A stretch of DNA of 64,000 bases from positions 2,501-66,500 of the forward strand of contig NZ_FNOI01000001.1 of NCBI RefSeq assembly GCF_900107015.1. Direction: 5' to 3'. Both the position numbers and the translations under genes were made by a program. The notes under the pieces are model-generated. The model had not been told where the DNA came from. It did no database searches and was given only the letters and a program-made list of their open reading frames with translations. Each line of letters begins with the position of its first letter. Positions within the stretch are counted from its first letter, which is position 1. The stretch is from Litoreibacter albidus (lineage in GTDB: Bacteria > Pseudomonadota > Alphaproteobacteria > Rhodobacterales > Rhodobacteraceae). This document shows, in pieces, positions 1 through 8,557 of this stretch.

Positions 1-200
1 GAAGTACGAACACAATCCAAGTCAAGTAAACTAACCTACAAGATATATCGCAGCAGGCTTTGAACCAGACTGTTGCGATGGGAAAGATTTACTCTTTTGA
101 TTAAGAGGTTCCTGAAAAGGGCCTCACCCCGAGAGCTTACAAAAGGGCTTTTGGGGCGCGGAGGAAGCAGACCTGCACGGGTCCGTCTTCTTCTGGATCA
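1..200 (+). other. 3' end of the 16S-23S rRNA internal transcribed spacer
   Basis: This stretch precedes the 23S rRNA and contains no protein gene or complete tRNA that I can see. It is expected to be the last part of the 16S-23S spacer, with 16S and any spacer tRNAs lying outside the window. Its final bases (187-208) form one arm of the 23S processing stem: 16 perfect pairs (193-208 with 3025-3040), one T-T mismatch, then five more pairs (187-191 with 3042-3046). Such stems are normally cut by RNase III. Confidence 0.75.
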
Positions 201-330
201 AATCAAGCGCGAGAAGGGCGATTGGTGGATGCCTTGGCAGTAAGAGGCGATGAAGGACGTGATACTCTGCGATAAGTCGTGGTGAGCCGAGAATAGGCTT
301 TGACCCACGAATTTCCGAATGGGGCAACCC

Positions 331-387
331 ACCTGATACTTTGTTATTATTACCCTTCGGGGTAGCTAATAATGAGGTAAACCAGGT
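331..387 (+). other. Expanded helix-9 region of 23S rRNA (candidate intervening sequence)
   Basis: About 130 bases into the 23S rRNA there is an extra stem-loop. An outer helix (331-335 ACCTG with 383-387 CAGGT) encloses an inner hairpin with a TTCG tetraloop (344-355 with 360-372). E. coli has only a short helix here. In several alphaproteobacteria this location carries an intervening sequence excised by RNase III, leaving a 5.8S-like fragment. Whether it is excised here cannot be told from sequence. Confidence 0.5.
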
Positions 388-1275
388 ATTTTTAACCTGA
401 ATACATAGGGTTAAAAAGGCAAACCCGGGGAACTGAAACATCTAAGTACCCGGAGGAAAGGAAATCAATAGATACTCCCCTAGTAGCGGCGAGCGAACGG
501 GGACCAGCCGAGCTGTGATTGTGATTAGAATGGTCTGGAATGGCCAACCATAGTGGGTGACAGTCCCGTATAAGAAGCATGATCGGACGTATTAAGTAGG
601 GCGGGACACGTGAAATCCTGTCTGAACATGGGGGGACCACCCTCTAAGGCTAAGTACTCCTTACTGACCGATAGTGAACCAGTACCGTGAGGGAAAGGTG
701 AAAAGCACCCCGACAAGGGGAGTGAAACAGTTTCTGAAACCGGTCGCCTACAAACAGTTGGAGCCTCCTTGAGGGGTGACAGCGTACCTTTTGTATAATG
801 GGTCATCGACTTGGTCTATCTAGCAAGCTTAAGCCGTTAGGTGTAGGCGCAGCGAAAGCGAGTCTTAATAGGGCGAATGAGTTAGATGGATCAGACCCGA
901 AACCGAGTGATCTAGGCATGATCAGGATGAAGGTTAGGTAACACTAACTGGAGGTCCGAACCCACACCTGTTGAAAAAGGTCGGGATGAATTGTGCCTAG
1001 GGGTGAAAGGCCAATCAAACTCGGAGATAGCTGGTTCTCCGCGAAATCTATTTAGGTAGAGCGTCAGACGAATACCCCGGGGGGTAGAGCACTGGATGGG
1101 TAATGGGGACTCACCGTCTTACTGATCCTAACCAAACTCCGAATACCCGGGAGTAATATCTGGCAGACACACGGCGGGTGCTAACGTCCGTCGTGAAGAG
1201 GGAAACAACCCTGACCTACAGCTAAGGCCCCTAATTCATGGCTAAGTGGGAAAGCAGGTGGGACGACCAAAACAA

Positions 1276-1306
<31 letters not shown>

Positions 1307-1431
1307 TAAAGATAGCGTAACAGCTCACTGGTCTAATTTAAGTTGTCCTGCGGCGAAGATGTAACGGGGCTCAAGCCATGAGCCGAAGCTTAGGATGCCG
1401 TAAGGCATGGTAGCGGAGCGTAGTGTGACAT

Positions 1432-1481
1432 AACTCTACGCCTCTTTTGCACTACTTGTAGTGCATAGGAGGCATTGAGTT
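1432..1481 (+). other. Nested hairpin insertion in the helix-45 region of 23S rRNA
   Basis: Three nested complementary segments form one long hairpin: AACTC (1432-1436) with GAGTT (1477-1481), GCCTC (1440-1444) with GAGGC (1469-1473), and a tip GCACTACTTGTAGTGC (1449-1464). The flanking rRNA (AGCGTAG before, GTGAAGCC after) aligns with the E. coli helix-45 area, which has no such arm. It could be a lineage-specific expansion segment or an excised intervening sequence. Confidence 0.5.
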
Positions 1482-2043
1482 TTCTGTGAAGCCGGGGCGT
1501 GAGCCATCCGGTGGAGAGATCACTAGCGAGAATGATGACATGAGTAGCGACAAACAGGGTGAGAGACCCTGTCGCCGAAAGTCCAAGGGTTCCTGCTTAA
1601 AGCTAATCTGAGCAGGGTAAGCCGACCCCTAAGGCGAGGCCGAAAGGCGTAGTCGATGGGAACCAGGTTAATATTCCTGGGCCATGAGGTGGTGACGGAT
1701 CTCGAAGGTAGTTCATCCTTATCGGATTGAATGGGCTGCTTAGAGGTTCCTGGAAATAGCCCCTCTATAAGATCGTACCCTAAACCGACACAGGTGGACT
1801 GGTAGAGAATACCAAGGCGCTTGAGAGAACGATGTTGAAGGAACTCGGCAAAATACCTCCGTAAGTTCGCGAGAAGGAGGCCCAGTTTCTACGCAAGTAT
1901 TGACTGGGGGCACAAACCAGGGGGTGGCGACTGTTTACTAAAAACACAGGGCTCTGCGAAGTCGTAAGACGACGTATAGGGTCTGACGCCTGCCCGGTGC
2001 CTGAAGGTTAAAAGGAGGAGTGCAAGCTCCGAATTGAAGCCCA

Positions 2044-2126
<83 letters not shown>

Positions 2127-2381
2127 CGACTTCCCCGCTGTCTCCAACATCGACTCAGCGAAATTGAATTGCCTGTCAAGATGCAGGCTTCCCGCGGTTA
2201 GACGGAAAGACCCCGTGCACCTTTACTACAGCTTCACACTGGCATCAGGCACAACATGTGCAGAATAGGTGGTAGGCTTTGAACCAGAGACGCCAGTTTC
2301 TGGGGAGCCTCCTTTGAGATACCACCCCTGTTCTGCTTGATGTCTAACCGCGGTCCGTTATCCGGATCCGGGACCCTGTGT

Positions 2382-2416
<35 letters not shown>

Positions 2417-2554
2417 CAGTAACGGAGGCGCGCGAAGGTTGGCTCAGACCGGTCGGAAATCGGTCGTTGAGTGCAATGGCAGAAGCCAGCCTGACTGCGA
2501 GACTGACAAGTCGAGCAGAGACGAAAGTCGGTCATAGTGATCCGGTGGTCCCGA

Positions 2555-2608
<54 letters not shown>

Positions 2609-3102
2609 GGTGCCCAAGAGTCCATATCGACGGCACCGTTTGGCACCTCGATGTCGGCTCATCTCATCCTGGGGCTGGAGCAGGTCCCAAGGGTACGGCT
2701 GTTCGCCGTTTAAAGAGGTACGTGAGCTGGGTTTAGAACGTCGTGAGACAGTTCGGTCCCTATCTGCCGTGGGTGTAGGATACTTGAGAGGAGTTGCCCC
2801 TAGTACGAGAGGACCGGGGTGAACGAACCACTGGTGGACCAGTTGTCATGCCAATGGCAGTGCTGGGTAGCTATGTTCGGAAAGGATAACCGCTGAAGGC
2901 ATCTAAGCGGGAAGCCCCCCTCAAAACAAGGTATCCCTGAGAACCGAGGTAGACCACCTCGTCGATAGGCCAGAGATGTAAGCGCAGCAATGCGTTCAGT
3001 TGACTGGTACTAATTGTTCGATAGGCTTGATTTGATCCAGTAGAAGCTGGACTTCAAAAGCTACACATATGTGTAAGTGACTTGGATTAGAAATTTGTTT
3101 GG

Positions 3103-3191
3103 ACACTTAGATGTTTATAACTACTGGGTGGCTGTCACATTCTTACGAATATGACTTTGCCACACAGTTTAAACATCTGAGTGTTTAAACT
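3103..3191 (+). repeat. Two overlapping, mutually exclusive hairpins in the 23S-5S spacer
   Basis: A 15-bp stem pairs 3103-3117 with 3170-3184 (one G-U pair). A second, perfect 10-bp stem pairs 3166-3175 (AGTTTAAACA) with 3182-3191 (TGTTTAAACT). They share bases 3170-3184, so both cannot form at once. The location just upstream of 5S suggests a role in pre-5S processing. That role is inferred. Confidence 0.55.
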
Positions 3192-3206
3192 GATGTTGTT
3201 TGTTTG

Positions 3207-3322
3207 GTTTGGTGGTCATAGCGCGAGCAAAACACCCGATCCCATCCCGAACTCGGCCGTTAAGTGCCGTCGCGCCGATGGTACTGCGTCTTAAGACGTG
3301 GGAGAGTAGGTCACCGCCAAAC
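3207..3322 (+). rRNA. rrf: 5S ribosomal RNA
   Basis: The terminal helix GTTTGGTGG (3207) pairs with CCGCCAAAC (ending 3322). The interior carries the conserved CCCGATCCCATCCCGAACTC segment and the GGGAGAGTAGGTC 3' arm. At about 116 nt the length is usual for alphaproteobacteria. The end positions rest on the terminal helix. Confidence 0.95.
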
Positions 3323-3421
3323 CTAACAAGCAACATCAATCGTATCTCTCTAACCGATGCGCCTCTCCTAAATTTAGTTCTAGAGGCAAGCGCAGAACAG
3401 GCCTCTAATCAGGCCAAATGG

Positions 3422-3498
<77 letters not shown>

Positions 3499-3511
3499 AA
3501 CCTAGAAAACA

Positions 3512-3545
3512 GCCCACCCGTAAAACGGTGGGCGTTTGCGTTTTA
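3512..3545 (+). terminator. Terminator of the rRNA operon
   Basis: The stem GCCCACCCG / CGGTGGGC with an AAAA-containing loop (3512-3533) is followed by a T-rich run (GTTTGCGTTTT). It lies 13 bases after the tRNA-fMet CCA end, so it is the likely end of the rrn transcript. Confidence 0.85.
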
Positions 3546-3868
3546 AGGCCAGATCAAGCCCCCAAAATCCTGTAACCCCACAACACGCGCCACCAAATCG
3601 CAACCACAACCAAGCTGTTTGACTGGGTTTATAGCGCTATATCGGTAACAGACGAGCGGCAGGGGACTAGAGTTACGCGCGCGGTATCTTGTTCAAAGAT
3701 CTAGGCTGGGGTAGTTGGGTGTTTGCTGGCTGTTCGCTCCTATGTAGTGACTGAGGGCGACTTTCGGCCAGCAAGCACACACCACCGCCGTATGGCGGAG
3801 ACATACTTCTGCCGTATTGGTTGCCGATTTTGAGGCGTCACCGCTGTGTAGCAAAGGAAAATGGGTTA
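3546..3868 (+). promoter_or_regulatory. Intergenic region upstream of the LuxR-type gene, with a 12-bp palindrome
   Basis: No convincing gene is visible in this 320-bp gap. It contains a perfect 12-bp palindrome TATAGCGCTATA (3630-3641), a possible operator or promoter-associated site, and a small imperfect repeat (CCGTATGG and CCGTATTGG) around 3790-3822. The ribosome binding site AAGGAAA (about 3853-3859) lies about 9 bases before the ATG at 3869. No sigma-70 promoter could be placed with confidence. Confidence 0.35.
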
Positions 3869-4420
3869 ATGTCACGCATCTGGATTTCAGGGATTGGTTT
3901 GATCGCATTGGTCGCCGCGCTGAAAACGTTCATTGTTGTGTACTTCGCTATTCCCAGCGGTGCAGCCAGCCTGCCGATCATTCTAGGGTTCTACACGCTG
4001 TTCTTCGCGCTGACCTCGCTGGTGGCCTACGTGAGCTTTACTCAATTGCGCGCCTATATGGGGCGGCAACGCAAAGACAGACTCGCACCAGGGGTGAGTG
4101 AGCCCGTTGCCAAAGAGACTGTAATTTTGCGCTACGCGCCCGACTGGGGGCTGTCGCAGGCTGAAGCGGATGTGGCGATTTTCGTCGCGAAAGGCTTCTC
4201 CAACAGTGAGATCGCGGACATGCGCGGATGTGCGATTGCAACGGTGAAGTCCCAGCTTGGTAAAATTTACAACAAAACCGGTTTAGACTCTCGCTATCAA
4301 TTGATCGCATTTGTGACTGATGAGGTTCTGGCAATGGTAAACGAACCCGACGACGGGCGGTCGCAGCTCAATACGCGCAAGATGCTTCCCCTATCCGGAC
4401 GGGCCAAAAACGCGTCTTAA
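3869..4420 (+). CDS. LuxR-family transcriptional regulator with N-terminal membrane segments
   Basis: The 183-residue product has two hydrophobic helices in the first ~60 residues (WISGIGLIALVAAL and LGFYTLFFALTSLVAYVSF), a charged linker, and a C-terminal LuxR/GerE helix-turn-helix at about 95-155. The HTH shows the family pattern (AEADVAIFVAKGFSNSEIA, then ATVKSQLGKIYNKTGL). The ATG at 3869 was preferred over an in-frame upstream start at 3821 because an AAGGAAA site precedes it at good spacing. No receiver or autoinducer domain is present, so the signal probably comes from the membrane part. It is convergent with the Tad operon, and a link to it is possible but unproven. Confidence 0.8.
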   Translation: MSRIWISGIGLIALVAALKTFIVVYFAIPSGAASLPIILGFYTLFFALTSLVAYVSFTQLRAYMGRQRKDRLAPGVSEPVAKETVILRYAPDWGLSQAEADVAIFVAKGFSNSEIADMRGCAIATVKSQLGKIYNKTGLDSRYQLIAFVTDEVLAMVNEPDDGRSQLNTRKMLPLSGRAKNAS

Positions 4421-4437
4421 GATTTCGGTATTCGGGG

Positions 4438-6237
4438 TTAGTTGACCAGCCGGATTGGTTCACAGTGGTGCCCTGTCAATGTGAGTTCCCCGGCGCCTAA
4501 CTCCAAACCAACTCCTGCCAAGGTCGCGTCGAGAAGGCCATCGACGGGTGCGGCCAAGTTTGCCAAGCCGGACGGTAACGCTTGTAGCAAGGTGTTCAGG
4601 ATAGAGGTAGGCAGAAGGCCTTCTTGTCCCGGTTTGATGCGGATATCAGTATTTTCTGATGACAGAAGGCTAGACAACGCCGATGATAGTAGACTTCCGG
4701 AGCCAAAGGTTTTTGTTGTAGCACCCGCGTCCACTTCTGCATGTGTGAAGCTAACAGTTTCCGCCATCGACGTACCTACGGCGACATGCGATTTCGCCTG
4801 AACAGTCACGTCTGCCAGCTTTATTGATGGAAACAAGGAACCAAGGATAGGCACGCTGATCTCGACAGAAAGATCTATGACATCCGCGTAATCAAGATTG
4901 TTCGGATCGATCGCGCCTGTGCCTGCCGCAGCTAGCTCACCTAGATAAAGAGCGGCGACGGACGTGCCGTTGTTTGGGTGGAGCGGTGTGTGCGCGGTCG
5001 AAAACTCGGCGGCGATACCATTAGGGGATGTTACGTTGCATCCCAGTTCTGTTAGGGTTGCAGTCGATCCGGCCAACTCTGTGTAGATTGGAAGGTTCAC
5101 CTTTGCGATTTGCAGGTTAACGCCCAAGCCCCCAAGAACGTTGCTTACGAGTGACGGCTCAATCGTGACTTCTGTTGCCAATCTGGCGGCCGCGCGGTTT
5201 AGTTGTACGCCCTCTTCGCCAAGGGCGATCCAACCAGACTGCGCAGGAGGTTCTGCCATAGTCAGTGTATTTGTCGCGCTGATAACGCCAGTGACGGAGA
5301 TATCAGCCGCAAGGGTCAAGCCTTGGCCCGCGGACTCTGCTGCGACCAGTGCTTTCACGACGTCGAGTGCGGAGATGTCGATTTCCGACAGGAAGTCGGT
5401 GGCCGTCAGGCCCAAGTCTGTGTCTATCCCACCCACCAGATCTGAAACGGAAAATGCCGTAGACCCTGCGGCCCCTGCGAGGCCGTCCAAACGGCTTGCT
5501 GCGCCGGCCGGCAGAATGGACTGGAGCGCGGCAATCATGTCACCGGCCGTTGTAACTTGATTCAATATCTCAGCGGGGTTGCGCGAGGGGTCTTCAGATT
5601 GAGCGTTGAGAGCGTCTAAAAGCGCGCCCAAATCGATGTCAGATGTATCAAGTACGTTTATGTCACCAAGGGTGAGTGACGCATTGACGCCAAAACTTTG
5701 TGTCAGGGTTTGGTTCAAGCTTGCCAGATCAAGGTTCACGAGATGGCTGTCCAGTGAGAAGCTGCCAGCGCCCGTACGCGTCGCCATCGCCGTCCTGCTA
5801 AGCTCGACGTGAGTGTCGTCCGTGAAAATGCGTGCGAAGTGAAGCGCAGCGTCGTCCTGAAGGACCACGCGCAACGCATTTATACCCGGACTACCATCGG
5901 CGAGTGGGATGAAGCGGTCCTCGGGATCTATCTCTGGATTGCGCAGGAAACGCCCCATTTGCATATCATCCACGGCATCGGCATGCGTCGCGTTTCTGGA
6001 CAGTACGAGGTCGGCGCGCTGCGTCGCGTTGTCTGGCTGCGCCATTGCGCTTATTGCTGTCAGGTCGCTGACCGATTGTAGATGCGCGCGTTCACGGTAC
6101 AGGAACGCGACGTCGATGCCGAGAGCTACAAAGCCCAACAGCACCGTTAGCAACAACGATACGATGATCGCCACGGCGCCGTCTTCGGTGTGTAAGAAGC
6201 GTGGGAGGGGGTTAATAGGCAAGGTATGCACTCCCAT
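4438..6237 (-). CDS. TadG-like Flp pilus assembly protein
   Basis: The 599-residue protein begins with a short cytoplasmic stretch and a TadE/G-type N-terminal membrane helix (GAVAIIVSLLLTVLLGFVALG, written here only as a landmark at about residues 20-40), followed by a long extracytoplasmic part. The segment DVAFLYRERAHLQSVSDLTA is typical of Tad-like minor pseudopilins. The rest is low-complexity, rich in Ala, Leu, Ser and Thr, with few recognisable motifs. I took the ATG at 6237; a TTG lies one codon upstream at 6240. Its 5' end overlaps tadE by about 26 bases. It is the last gene of the Tad operon and the probable site of surface-exposed variation. Confidence 0.8.
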   Translation of the reverse strand: MGVHTLPINPLPRFLHTEDGAVAIIVSLLLTVLLGFVALGIDVAFLYRERAHLQSVSDLTAISAMAQPDNATQRADLVLSRNATHADAVDDMQMGRFLRNPEIDPEDRFIPLADGSPGINALRVVLQDDAALHFARIFTDDTHVELSRTAMATRTGAGSFSLDSHLVNLDLASLNQTLTQSFGVNASLTLGDINVLDTSDIDLGALLDALNAQSEDPSRNPAEILNQVTTAGDMIAALQSILPAGAASRLDGLAGAAGSTAFSVSDLVGGIDTDLGLTATDFLSEIDISALDVVKALVAAESAGQGLTLAADISVTGVISATNTLTMAEPPAQSGWIALGEEGVQLNRAAARLATEVTIEPSLVSNVLGGLGVNLQIAKVNLPIYTELAGSTATLTELGCNVTSPNGIAAEFSTAHTPLHPNNGTSVAALYLGELAAAGTGAIDPNNLDYADVIDLSVEISVPILGSLFPSIKLADVTVQAKSHVAVGTSMAETVSFTHAEVDAGATTKTFGSGSLLSSALSSLLSSENTDIRIKPGQEGLLPTSILNTLLQALPSGLANLAAPVDGLLDATLAGVGLELGAGELTLTGHHCEPIRLVN

Positions 6238-6652
6238 CAATAGTCTCCATATCGAGGCCTAAGAAGCCATTGGCGATGCCCAACAAGGAACCGTCGACTT
6301 CATAGTTGACCTGGATGGTGACGCCTTCTGGATCCGATCCTGAGAACGTAACCGTTGAGGCGACTGCATCTGCGGCCAAAAGCGGGTAGCGCGAGCCGAC
6401 TTCGCCAAGGTAAGCCTCTGCGATCTCGCGGCGTTCCGTTTGGTCCAAACCCGCGACAGACGCCCGCGCGGCACCAGCGGCGAGTTGGCTGACAGAATGG
6501 TTGATGCCGACGAAATAGCCCAGCGTAACGGTGCCAAACAGAAGCATGAATAGAATTGGCGCAATGAGCACAAACTCAATCGCGACCGCGCCAGAGGCAT
6601 CGCGCCGAAAGCGGGTGAGGATATGTTGCATAGAGTGGGGCATCGTGCTCAT
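6212..6652 (-). CDS. tadE: TadE-like pseudopilin
   Basis: This 146-residue protein has the TadE signature: a short basic leader (ILTRFRRDASG) then AVAIEFVLIAPILFMLLFG, the hydrophobic pseudopilin helix with its Glu five residues after the putative cleavage Gly. The remainder is a small periplasmic domain. TadE proteins are processed by the prepilin peptidase and form part of the Flp pilus base. The ATG overlaps the tadC stop by 4 bp (ATGA), so translation is probably coupled. Confidence 0.85.
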   Translation of the reverse strand: MSTMPHSMQHILTRFRRDASGAVAIEFVLIAPILFMLLFGTVTLGYFVGINHSVSQLAAGAARASVAGLDQTERREIAEAYLGEVGSRYPLLAADAVASTVTFSGSDPEGVTIQVNYEVDGSLLGIANGFLGLDMETIDGSAYLAY

Positions 6653-7620
6653 CCTCCGGAAATAATGTTATCGAAAACGCTAAGGACCGCGGGGCCGATC
6701 AGCACGACGAATACGGCGGGCATGATGCAAAAGATCAGCGGTATAGTCATGATGACGGGTAGGCGTGCGGCCTGCTCTTCAACGGCCATCATCCGATTGG
6801 CACGTTGCTCCGATATTAATGTCCGCATCGCGCGCGAGAACGGGGTGCCGTAGGTGTCGGATTGGTCTAGCGTTTGTGTGAATACGCCGATTTCCGGCAG
6901 CGGCACGCGGGTGTTCAGGCGCTCATACGCGTTGCGGCGATCATTGGTCATACGCATCTCGGACACCATCTGCAGAATTTCGCGGGCCAATTCGGGGCTG
7001 GTGCTGGCCAACTCCAGCGCGACACGATGTAAGGCCGGTTGTGGCCCCAGTCCTGCCTCGGATGAAATCACCAAAAGCTCCAACAGATCAGGGAAGCTGC
7101 GGCGGATGCTGCCAAGGCGCTTCTTCCGCTTGGCATCGACAACCATGTCCACGCCTTTTGATAGGGCGAGCGCTATGGCTATCACAGTTGCGGAGCGTTT
7201 CAGCATTGAGAGGTCGACCGCCGTCGTCGCAAAAACCCAAGCCATTCCGCCCACCACCGCGACAAGCGGTAGTACGGTTTTAAGGAAGGCGTAGATCAGC
7301 AAGGCATCGCGGCTTCTGTAGCCAGCGGAGGACAATAGCGCTGCCGTATCGTGGGCTTCTCCGCCAAGAACAACGGATACCCGTTCCCCCATCACGGCGA
7401 TTACTTTACGCGCGCTGGCCATTGCGTGCGCAAGGCTGCCACCGCGCACGCCCTTCGCCATCTCATGCCGCGACGGACCGGTGCCCGTTGCGCGCTTCAG
7501 CCGTGTTGCAAGCTGCGCGCGCTGCCGCTCGGTCTGGTAGAGCGCGGCGAATGCGAGCATTGCTAACACCAAGCCTGCGAAAGCCACCCAAAATACGTTT
7601 TGTGCAAATTGATCAGACAT
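6649..7620 (-). CDS. tadC: Tad pilus inner-membrane platform protein TadC
   Basis: The 323-residue protein belongs to the type II secretion F (GspF/TadC) family. It has an N-terminal membrane segment, paired helices around residues 100-145, the F-domain cytoplasmic helical region (FPDLLELLVISSEAGLGP ... EMRMTNDRRNAYERLNTRV) and C-terminal membrane helices (IMTIPLIFCIMPAVFVVLIG). With TadB it forms the platform on which the CpaF ATPase acts. Its start overlaps the tadB end by 8 bases and its stop overlaps tadE. Confidence 0.9.
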   Translation of the reverse strand: MSDQFAQNVFWVAFAGLVLAMLAFAALYQTERQRAQLATRLKRATGTGPSRHEMAKGVRGGSLAHAMASARKVIAVMGERVSVVLGGEAHDTAALLSSAGYRSRDALLIYAFLKTVLPLVAVVGGMAWVFATTAVDLSMLKRSATVIAIALALSKGVDMVVDAKRKKRLGSIRRSFPDLLELLVISSEAGLGPQPALHRVALELASTSPELAREILQMVSEMRMTNDRRNAYERLNTRVPLPEIGVFTQTLDQSDTYGTPFSRAMRTLISEQRANRMMAVEEQAARLPVIMTIPLIFCIMPAVFVVLIGPAVLSVFDNIISGG

Positions 7621-8554
7621 CGAGTTTCCCCATACGGGCCATAACGCCTACGCCGACCGCGATGCTGGTGATCGCTACCAGTGACATGATTTGTCCGCGC
7701 GTGTCCGTGTATAGCGGCTCCAGATAGGCGCCATTCAATAGGCCGATCGAAAGGGCGACGGCGAAGGGGAGGGCGGCGAGGATCATAGCGCTGGCGCGTG
7801 CTTCTGACGATAGCGCACGTGCTTTACGACGCAGCTTGCGACGTTCGCGAAGTTGGTTGGCCAAGCCCTCCATCGTCTCGATCAGATTGCCGCCTGTTTC
7901 AGACTGCAAGGACGTGGCGACGGAAAAGAAGCTGACTTCTGGTGTAGGAATTCGCGTCTCCAGACGGGACAGTGTTTCCGGCAGTGTTGTGCCCATGCGC
8001 ATTTCATCGCGGCATTTGGTGAACTCACGAAGGATCGGACCCTTCGCGTTATCGACAACAATAGCCAAGGAATCCGAGACGGGTCTGCCCGCCCGCAGTC
8101 CGCGGGCGAATATATCGAGGGCCTCCGGCAACTCCGCCGTGAATGCGGCGCGGTAACGGTTTTTGGCGATGTTGAGGAAAAGGTGCGCGCCGAGGGCTGG
8201 TACGGCAATGGCAATCGGCAACGCCAGTAAAGGGTGTAGACCCAAAACCAGCACCGAAACCGCGTACAGGCCCAGAACCGCGAAGGACATTTGGACGAGT
8301 AGTTCAACGACGCTCAGTCGGAGGTTGGTCTGTGCCAAGGCACGCTCGATTCTAGCAAAGAGGCTCTGCTCGTCCGGCTTACTGGATTTAGCTTTTTTGG
8401 ATGCTTTGACTGGCAGACGCGAAACCTCAGGCCGCACACGCTTCAGGCGGGCTTGATGACGACGGCGCAGGCGATCAGCATGCACGAGACCGGCCAAGGC
8501 TAGCCCAGCAAAAACGGCGAAGCTTGCGGCGAACAGCAAAATGACAAGCGACAT
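7613..8554 (-). CDS. tadB: Tad pilus inner-membrane platform protein TadB
   Basis: The 313-residue type II secretion F-family protein has an N-terminal membrane helix, a basic linker with many Lys/Arg, two central helices (residues about 95-130), the F domain (LPEALDIFARGLRAGRPV ... EMRMGTTLPETLSRLETRI) and C-terminal helices. The conserved GRPVSDSL and ETGGNLIETM segments are typical of TadB. It follows cpaF after a 3-base gap and overlaps tadC. It is the partner of TadC in the pilus assembly platform. Confidence 0.9.
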   Translation of the reverse strand: MSLVILLFAASFAVFAGLALAGLVHADRLRRRHQARLKRVRPEVSRLPVKASKKAKSSKPDEQSLFARIERALAQTNLRLSVVELLVQMSFAVLGLYAVSVLVLGLHPLLALPIAIAVPALGAHLFLNIAKNRYRAAFTAELPEALDIFARGLRAGRPVSDSLAIVVDNAKGPILREFTKCRDEMRMGTTLPETLSRLETRIPTPEVSFFSVATSLQSETGGNLIETMEGLANQLRERRKLRRKARALSSEARASAMILAALPFAVALSIGLLNGAYLEPLYTDTRGQIMSLVAITSIAVGVGVMARMGKLDV

Positions 8555-8557
8555 AGG

